A stretch of DNA of 64,000 nt, taken from Echinarachnius parma (lineage: Eukaryota; Echinodermata; Echinoidea; Clypeasteroida; Echinarachniidae). The notes under the pieces were generated by a model, which worked only from the letters and a program-made list of their open reading frames with translations, made no database searches and was not told where the DNA came from. A program made the translations under genes and the position numbers. This document shows, piece by piece, positions 56,950 through 64,000 of this stretch. The stretch covers positions 62,001 through 126,000 of the forward strand of contig JBAMJV010002056.1 in NCBI GenBank assembly GCA_037951105.1, in the 5' to 3' direction. How positions within the stretch are numbered: the stretch's first letter is position 1; every line of letters starts with the position of its first letter.

Positions 56950-57846
56950 GTGGGTTTGAGCAAAGCTTTCGACTCGATTGACCATAGTATTCTTTTGTAT
57001 AAGCTCGCTAAGTATGGTATTAGGGGTGTTGCCCATAAATGGTTCCGTAGTTACCTTCAGAATAGAAAACAGTGTGTTCAGTATAAAAACACTACTTCGA
57101 ACTTAATGCCAGCCTCAACAGGAGTTCCCCAAGGTAGCATCTTAGGACCCCTCCTCTTTCTTGTATTTGTAAATGATTTAATTAATGTATCCAAAGCCCT
57201 TTCAATGATACTTTATGCGGACGATACAGAATTTTTTCTTTCAGACACTAATCTCGATAATCTTATTTGTAAAGCTAATAATGAACTCAAACACGTAGCC
57301 AATTGGTTTAAAGCTAATAAGTTGCAGTTAAATGCATCAAAGACTAAATGTATGCTTTATAATGTTAAAAGTATGGATACTCTACAGAATATAAGCCTGA
57401 AAATTGATAACGATTACATTTCTCAGGTGGATAATCTGAATTTTTTTGGAATTATTATTGATCAAAAGCTCACATGGGCCAAACACATTGAATATATCTC
57501 TCGGAAAATAAGTATGTATAATTATGTATAAGTTATGTCCTATCCTACCATTGAATGCCCTATTTATGTTGTATAATACTATGATATTACCTCACTTTAA
57601 TTATTGTAATTTGTTATGGGGAAGAGCTTGTGCTTCCCTCCTGCTTTTGCAAATTATTTTGTTACGCATTCTGAAATACACTCAAGAAATACAAGAAACC
57701 GCTCTGATATTTACCCACCCATTTTTCGGAAATCACGTGCCCAAAATCAATCAATTAAAAACCAAGGAACCAAATTTTGGAACAGTGGAATACCCGCAAA
57801 TGTCTCTTTTATAATAGTTTTAAGAAAAAATATCGGAAATATTTGA
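56950..57846 (+). pseudogene. NL7 reverse transcriptase fragment
   Basis: The frame 56950-57531 contains LSKAFDSIDHSILL, TGVPQGSILGPLLFLVFVN and the catalytic YADD (residues 89-92), ANWFKANKLQLN and the IIIDQKLTW block. After a frameshift near 57530 it continues with NTMILPHFNYCNLLWG. Then about 60 residues usually found here are missing, and HSRNTRNRSD, QGTKFWNSGIPANV complete the C-terminus. The endonuclease and first RT motifs are absent. Confidence 0.85.
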
Positions 57847-58173
57847 CCATGCAATAATTAAACATTGTTTTGTTGATAATTATATTCGTACAGCATTCTA
57901 TTAGATTAGTAATAATTTTCCTATCATTTTTACTGGACAAATGCTCTTCTCAGTCTTTTTTTGACGTAATTATAAGGTATATTTGTTGTTTGTTTTGTCA
58001 GTTTGTCTTATGGGTATTCATAAAGATGTGTATTGTTTTTAAGCATTATTTATTAAATCATTTTAAGTCATTGCCCTAATTAACCAATTAATTGTATTGT
58101 GTGAGTTTTAAACTTATATATTATATTTTGTAGTCAGATGTATTATTATATTTGTATATTTTCTGTTTTTATC

Positions 58174-58223
58174 AGGGGTCACTCTACCTCCTCAAGCCTT
58201 TGGCTTACCTAGATGTGACCCCT
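58174..58223 (+). other. NL7 3'-UTR hairpin
   Basis: AGGGGTCAC pairs perfectly with GTGACCCCT, and AAGCC with GGCTT around a TTT loop, with unpaired stretches between. Layout is close to the NL3 hairpin though the sequences differ. Confidence 0.85.
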
Positions 58224-60770
58224 ATACACTGTTTTTTTGTATTTTGTTTATTCCTCTGTAATGTTTTTTATGCCAAATTTACCAATAAATGTGAAATTCA
58301 AATTCAAAATTCAAATGAAACTGAAAAATACAAACATCAAAGAGGTATGGTCAAATGAGAAGCAAACGGACGGAAACAGCACAGGTCGCACTGATGGATC
58401 ACAACCGCTGGATTTTTTGCAAAGAAGAAGTCAAACAATTTAAGGCAAAAGCAAACCAACGAAACAAAGCAAAAGAGGGTCAAATAGAAAATAAATAATT
58501 TGGGAGAGAAACGGATGCACACAACAAGATACAACAATGTTGAGCTATTTTGTATTAAAATGGAGCTCATAATATATATTTAAAGATTTCAAATTATTTA
58601 AAATAATTATGTTAACAGTAGAAATAAAAATGTCAACATTGTTTAGTTGTATTGAAATATACATACAGTCAAACCTGCCGATAGCAACTATTTAAAGGTA
58701 CCGGCGAAAAGTGGTCGCTATAAACAGTTGGTTGCATTAGACAAGTTGGCGGCCATTTTGAATGTGTGGTCGAGTATATTGTGCATGTATGCACATGTGC
58801 AATTAATTGGCATCTCCACACGAACGTGTCCGTAGTTTTATTTAGTATTTGTTAAGTACATTACCACAACAAAGGGTTGAAATTATAAATTTGCATTATA
58901 TAGCAATGATATTAAATATTTGTATTATATTTTTAAGTGAAAGTAAAATGTATTTAATTTATCCACTCATCATAATAAATTTTTTTATGTACGCATGTGT
59001 GGTTTTCTAAAAAGAATTCTGAAGATCGTAACAAGCGCATCTATTATCAATGAAAAGAGTAATAAACAAGGGGGAAACACACCGCTTCGGCAATTAAAAT
59101 ATTATTTGTTAGATGAAATTCAATAGTGATGTCGATTGAAGTGTACGTAATTACCCAGCTAACACATAACATTTTAAAAACATTTTCGTAAGGTCTCAAA
59201 GTTGTTAACAATAAATGTTTTCTAACAAACAGTACAAAAACATTAAAGCAACATTATGTTTGTTAGAGCAAATGTTTTAATAATAAGTATACAACATTAA
59301 GAAAAATGTGTTTTTGTAACATGTTAAATACATCAAAACGGAAATTATATAATGAACGAAATAATGTTGTCAACAATGTTGTATTCAAGTTAAATGTCAT
59401 TCTAAGTTTAATGTTGAAACAACATTTACTAGTAAACAGAATATTATAAACATTTGTTTAATGCTATTTTTTTCTTTGAGAAAAACATTTACTTATAATG
59501 TCTATAATATGTTTTATAATGTTTTATAAATACAAAACAAAATATTGTAATAATATCTACTTAAGATGTCCTTAAAACATCATCATGATGTTATGATAAC
59601 ATAATCTCAAGTTTTGTCACAATATTTAAAAAATGTATCAACAACATTAGGACTGAAATGTTTTTTTATTTGTATTTAATGTAGTGTTAAACAACATTTG
59701 CAATGAAATGTAAATATTGGAAACATTTTTTAATGGTATTTTCTTTCTTTAATAAAAACATTTACATATAATGTCAATAATAACAAGATGTTTTTTAAAT
59801 GCAACAGCGAAACGTTTTTAAAAAGGCTAAGTAATATGAAGTTAAAACATGAACTTGATGTTACAGTAACATTACAAAAGATTGTATTACAATATCTCAA
59901 TAACGTTTAAATAACACAACTGTTGAAATGTTTGAGATTTACAATTGATAACTTTTTAAAAATACTTTTACAAAATGTTTAATTCTATCACTACTTTAAT
60001 ATTAAGCCAAGTTTGATATACTGATAAAGAAAATGTTATGAATAAAGTTGTGTGCTAATTGCATGACATTCTTAATTAATGTTTATAAAACGTTTTCCAG
60101 AAAAAGTTGTATGACAAACATTTTTAAAATGTTGACTTTTTCTTTTAAAAAATCATTTACGATTAATGTCATTTACTAAATGGTTTATAAATGCAGACGC
60201 AAAATATTGTTGAAATGTATTTTTGAGATGTTCTTAAAACATTAATTGTATGTTACGATAACATAATCTAAGATTTTTGTATAATATTTCACAAACGTTT
60301 TAACAATCCTAAGATTGAAATGTTTTACAATATAATTTTATGACATTTCAAAAAAAAAATTACAAAATGTTAAATTTTATTACGAATTTAAGATTTGAAA
60401 AGAAAGTTATATAAGCTAAAGAAAGAATGTTTTGAATAAGATTGTGTAATAATTGCATGATTTTCTAAATCAATGTTTAACAAATATTGTACAGAAAATG
60501 TAAGTTTAAAAACATCTTTAAAATGTGTACCTTTGTATCAAATAAAAACATTCACTACTGATTTCAATCACTAAATGTTTTATGAATGCAGACGCGAAAT
60601 ATTGTTGAAAGGCATTGTTGAAATGTTTACGATAGACATTTCATAACGTTTTAAAAATGAGTTTACAAAATGTTTCATACTATCACAAATTTAGCATTAA
60701 TCCAAGTTTGATATACTGAGAAAGAAAATGTTATGAATAAGGTGGTATACTAATTGCATGACATTCTTAA

Positions 60771-61326
60771 AGGGATAGTTGAGTTCTGGTAAGGAGAGTA
60801 CAGTTTTGGTGAAACTGAATTTTAGTAACCAAAACCTGCATCATTACATTACAAACTAATAGTTACAACTAGAAAGGAACACAAAATTATAAATGACGTA
60901 GTTAAGATCATGTTATCATTCAAAAAGAGCCGTTAAAACGTAAGAGGGCGCTCTCTAAACACTCATCGGTTTCAACCATTTTGAATAAAATATTGTGCAT
61001 GTGATGCTTTGTTAAAATAGTGATTAGATAGATAAATAACCAACAACTATTTAAATACCTATTTTGTAACTTTTTGAAAAGAGGAAGCATTTTTTATTTT
61101 ATTTTTAACGGCTGGTTCAAAATTCTCCAATAAACCTGGAGCCCCAGGTTTATTACAAATAGGTATATTTATAGATATTTCAGCCGTCTCTGAACCGATT
61201 TTGATCAAACAAAGATGATTTTATTATTTAAATATTATGCTCTTTCAAATTTTACACTTAGTTTTTCATTACCTCACAACAAAATAAGTAGTCTAGCGCC
61301 CTCTCTACCAAAACTCAACTATCCCT
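60771..61326 (+). mobile_element. TTAA MITE family C, complete copy
   Basis: TTAA flanks it (60767-60770, 61327-61330). Termini AGGGATAGTTGAGTTCTGGT and ACCAAAACTCAACTATCCCT. 556 bp, opposite orientation to 36422-36976. A paralogous empty site exists in the same AT-rich array at about 62340-62360. Confidence 0.93.
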
Positions 61327-61492
61327 TTAATGAATGCTTATTAAACATTGTCCAGAAAAAGTTGTATAACAACATTTTTTTTAAATGTTGACTTTTTCTT
61401 TTGAAAAACATTTACGATTAATATCATTCACTAAATGTTCTATAAATGCAAACGCGAAATATTGTTGAAAGGTATTGTTCAGATGACCTTAA

Positions 61493-61935
61493 AGGCATAT
61501 ATGCGTGGGTTATTAGACGCGTGGATCCATCTTGCGCACTTTTACGCACGGTACGTAATCCCCATTGGCTCAGTTATAAGTAGCGATCGCAAACTGTTCC
61601 ACTTCCGAATACCCGAGTCAAAAATGCATTAAAAATAGTCGCGTTCGGAATGTTTGTACTAGTCGAATGGAGATCCATCAGAGATGTTTACGAGCGAAAA
61701 TATCACGTAACACGCTTAACCGCAACCGACTTCAAAGTGCCGCCGTTTGATGGCTAGGTGACAGCGTGAGAAATTTGTTTGCTGCATGCAATTTCATAAG
61801 AAGGCCTTTGTTCAGATATTTCGAAGCACCTCTCTTCGATCGATCCAACATATATCTTGAGTTTACCTCGAGAGATTACGGTAGAGTGGAGTTGGAATTT
61901 GCTGACTACCCTTTATAACCCACGCATATATGCCT
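61493..61935. mobile_element. TTAA MITE family E, perfect termini
   Basis: TTAA flanks it (61489-61492, 61936-61939). The ends AGGCATATATGCGTGGGTTA and its complement are perfect over 21 bases. 443 bp, more GC-rich than its surroundings. The corresponding site near 62500 (GACCGTAACAC) lacks it. A 65-residue frame crosses its left end and is not a gene. Confidence 0.93.
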
Positions 61936-63560
61936 TTAACACATGAATTGTATGTTACGATAAAATAATCTAAGATTGTTTTATAATATTTCACAAACAT
62001 TTTTACGACACTAAGATTTAGATGTTTTAGAATATTATTTTATGACGGTTCAAAAACAATTTTCCAAAATGTTTAATTTGTATTACAAATTCAACATTTT
62101 AAAAATGTTGACGTTTACTCTTAACAAAATAATTACGATTAATGTCATTTACTAAATGTTTTATGAATGCAGACGCGAAATATTGTTGAAAGGTATTGTT
62201 GAAATGTTTACGATTCACATTTCATAACGTTTTAAAAATTATTTTACAAAATCTTTTATTCTATCACAAATTTAATATTAAGCCAAGTTTGATATACTGA
62301 GAAAGACAATGTTATAAATAAGGTTGTGTACTTATTGCATGACATTCTTAATTAATGCTTATTAAACATTTTCCAGAAAAAGTTGTATGACAAACATTTT
62401 TTAAATGTTTACTTTTGAAAAAACATTTACGATTAATGTCATTCACTAAATCTTCTATAAATGCAAACGCGAAATATTGTTGAAAGGTATTGTTCAGATG
62501 ACCGTAACACGTGAATTGTATGTTCCCAGCTAACACAAAACATTTTTTAAACATTTCCGTAAGGTTTCAAAGTTGTTAACTTCACATGTTATCTAACAGT
62601 ATAAAAATATTTCAGCAACATTATATTTTGTAAAGTGAATGTTTTAATAATAATTTTACAAAATTAAGTAAAATTTTATTTTTGAAACATATTTACTATA
62701 TTAAAAAAAAAAAGATATATTCAGATAAATTATGTTGTGAAGAATGTTTTATAAACAACAAATACCACTCTATTTTAAATATTAAGACAACATTTTCCAG
62801 GAAACAAAGTATGACAAACATTTGTTAAATGTTGATTTTTCCTTTAAGAAAAACATTAACTTCTAATGTAGATAATAGAATGTGTTATCAATGCAAAAAC
62901 AAAATATTATAATAATATTTTATTAAGATGTCTTGAAAACATCAACCTGATGTTTTGATAACATAATGTAAGATTTCTTTACAATATTTAAAAAATGTTC
63001 CACCAACATTATGGACGGAAATGTTTTCGACTTGTATTTTATTTATTGTTAAACAACATGTTCAATGAAATGTAAATATCACAAAGATTTTTATATGGAT
63101 TTTTTTTTCCTTAAGAAAACATTTACTACTAATGTCAATAAATTAATGTTTTTAGAATGCTAGAGCAAAACATTTTTTAAAAGTATTTTTAGAATGTCCT
63201 TAACACATAAACTTGATGTTATAAAAGCATAATTTATGTTTTTGCTACAATATTCCAATAACGTTTCAACAACATTACAATTGAAATGTTTTAGATTCAC
63301 ATTGTATGACGTTTTAAAGATGATTTGACAAAATGTTTCATTTTATCACAAATTTAACATTTAAAAAAGATCTATATACTGAAATAGAAAATGTTATGAA
63401 TCATGCTGTGTAATAATCACATGACATCCTGCACTGATGTTTAAAAGACATTTTCTAGAAAAGTATGAAAACATTTTTTTAATGTTGACTGTTTTCTTAA
63501 ATGAAAACATTTACTACCATAATGTCAATAAATTAATGTTTTTAACATGACGCAAACCGC

Positions 63561-63893
63561 CCATTAGAGCTCTCCCCTAGTAAAGTACAGTTTGGTAGGG
63601 TGTTAGCACATCAAATTTACACTCTTGGTAAGAGGGTATATTGAGGGGATTATAACTGATCCCCTCCATTGTTGTTGACTATGTTAATCTGACCACACTC
63701 TGTATGAAGCCAACACTGAAACTGGGTCAATTTGTTATCAACATTGTGCTACTAACAACAACAAAACAACTTACCACACACAAGAATAACCTGAAGAGCC
63801 CTGTTAGAAGTCCATCATTTTGTCTATACCTCTAGGCCTGGCAAGCGGCGTGACACCGCTGAGAAAGTACTGGTCCTAATGTTATAATTAATA
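63561..63893. other. Intergenic stretch, no gene recognised
   Basis: No ORF, repeat or RNA motif was recognised between the end of the AT-rich element and the family D fragment. Confidence 0.4.
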
Positions 63894-64000
63894 GAGGGAC
63901 TTGATTATCGTTGTCCAAATCCTCAAAACTCACTTCTTGGAACTTTTTTGGTTCTCTCATATACTATGATATTCATAAAGCATGGGATGGGTTTCATTTT
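63894..64000 (+). mobile_element. TTAA MITE family D, left end (cut by window end)
   Basis: AGGGACTTGATTATCGTTG then TCCAAATCCTCAAAA follows the left end of the copy at 29229-29596, with TTAA-like TTAATAG before it. The right end lies outside the window. Confidence 0.6.

Larger units (their letters stand above)
56937..58314 (+). mobile_element. NL7: 5'-truncated non-LTR retrotransposon (L2/CR1 group)
   Basis: It starts in the middle of RT (LSKAFDSIDH) and ends in ATTCAA repeats (about 58295-58313). Comparison with repeat R copy 1 gives the exact insertion: R reads through AACAGATAC to AATGAAACTG, with NL7 between. No clear target duplication is seen. The 3' hairpin is at 58174-58223. Confidence 0.9.
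56455..59150 (+). repeat. Dispersed repeat R, copy 2, split by NL7
   Basis: The left part (56455-56936) and right part (58315-59150) align to 41278-42600. The 71-residue frame of copy 1 is interrupted at AACAGATAC (56936) by NL7. The right end meets the AT-rich element at 59151-59155. Confidence 0.82.
59151..63560. repeat. AT-rich, internally repetitive element, ACCCAGCTAACAC start
   Basis: Diverged units contain AAACATTTAC, TTAATGTCA and ATTACTAAATGTTTTATAAATGC-type blocks, spaced about 260-420 bp (for example near 59484, 59757, 60150, 60545, 61403, 62116, 62425, 62847, 63117 and 63505). ACCCAGCTAACACATAACATTTT opens it and a similar start recurs at 62524, so two tandem elements are likely. 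TTAA MITEs are inserted at 60771 and 61493. All short ORFs are chance. Confidence 0.8.

Noticed and set aside
61435..61632. 65-residue ORF with balanced composition
   Set aside because: It runs from the AT-rich array into the left end of the family E MITE across the TTAA junction, so it is a chance fusion.

Overview
This window looks like non-coding nuclear DNA from an animal, most likely a marine invertebrate. The reasons are metazoan-type non-LTR retrotransposons (APE endonuclease plus reverse transcriptase), tRNA-like repeats, dense short inverted-repeat transposons, minisatellites and an AT-rich background. There are no operons, Shine-Dalgarno sites or compact genes. The phylum cannot be fixed from sequence alone. 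I found no convincing intact host gene; one possible exon (about 13.1-13.35 kb) and one TE- or exon-like ORF (39.6-39.9 kb, minus strand) are the only candidates.

Layout. 0-8 kb: fragments of TTAA-flanked MITEs, the 3' end of a minus-strand non-LTR element (NL1), purine tracts, G/C homopolymers, two foldbacks and a 20-bp-period minisatellite. 8.2-9.0 kb: two tRNA-Gly-like sequences in a duplicated repeat. 9.07-12.86 kb: a three-layer nest, in which MITE family A is split by non-LTR element NL2, and NL2 is split by MITE family B. 14.9-19.8 kb: two inverted copies of a 15-bp minisatellite whose units carry CANNTG cores, with two adjacent long-armed foldbacks between them and a GC-rich foldback after them. 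20-29.6 kb: more MITEs, a perfect 85-bp-arm palindrome, a possible solo LTR with a 703/704-bp internal duplication, and mariner-like foldbacks. 30.6-34.06 kb: NL3, the most complete retrotransposon (endonuclease, RT, 3' hairpin, tail), broken by frameshifts. 34.5-35.3 kb: minus-strand NL4 remnant. 36.1-40.4 kb: TTAA family C and B copies and a region marked by a GGTAACGGAATTAC motif. 41.3-42.6 and 56.5-59.15 kb: two copies of an unknown dispersed repeat R. The second copy is cleanly split by NL7, and the first is followed by NL5. 45.4-55.7 kb: NL6, whose RT part and C-terminal zinc-finger part are separated by about 8 kb holding 137-bp tandem repeats, several MITEs and a nearly perfect 1,802-bp tandem duplication. 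59.15-63.55 kb: an AT-rich, internally repetitive element whose start (ACCCAGCTA) is shared with the palindrome at 21.85 kb; two TTAA MITEs are inserted in it.

The sequences interact as transposons do. TTAA-targeting MITEs insert into retrotransposons and into each other's hosts, and paralogous copies act as empty sites that confirm the target duplications. Six separate non-LTR elements share a 3' plan: a hairpin shortly upstream of a tail of short tandem repeats whose sequence differs for each element. No previously undescribed enzymatic system is evident. The most unusual structures are the CANNTG minisatellite pair, the ACCCAGCTA elements and the set of TTAA MITE families.
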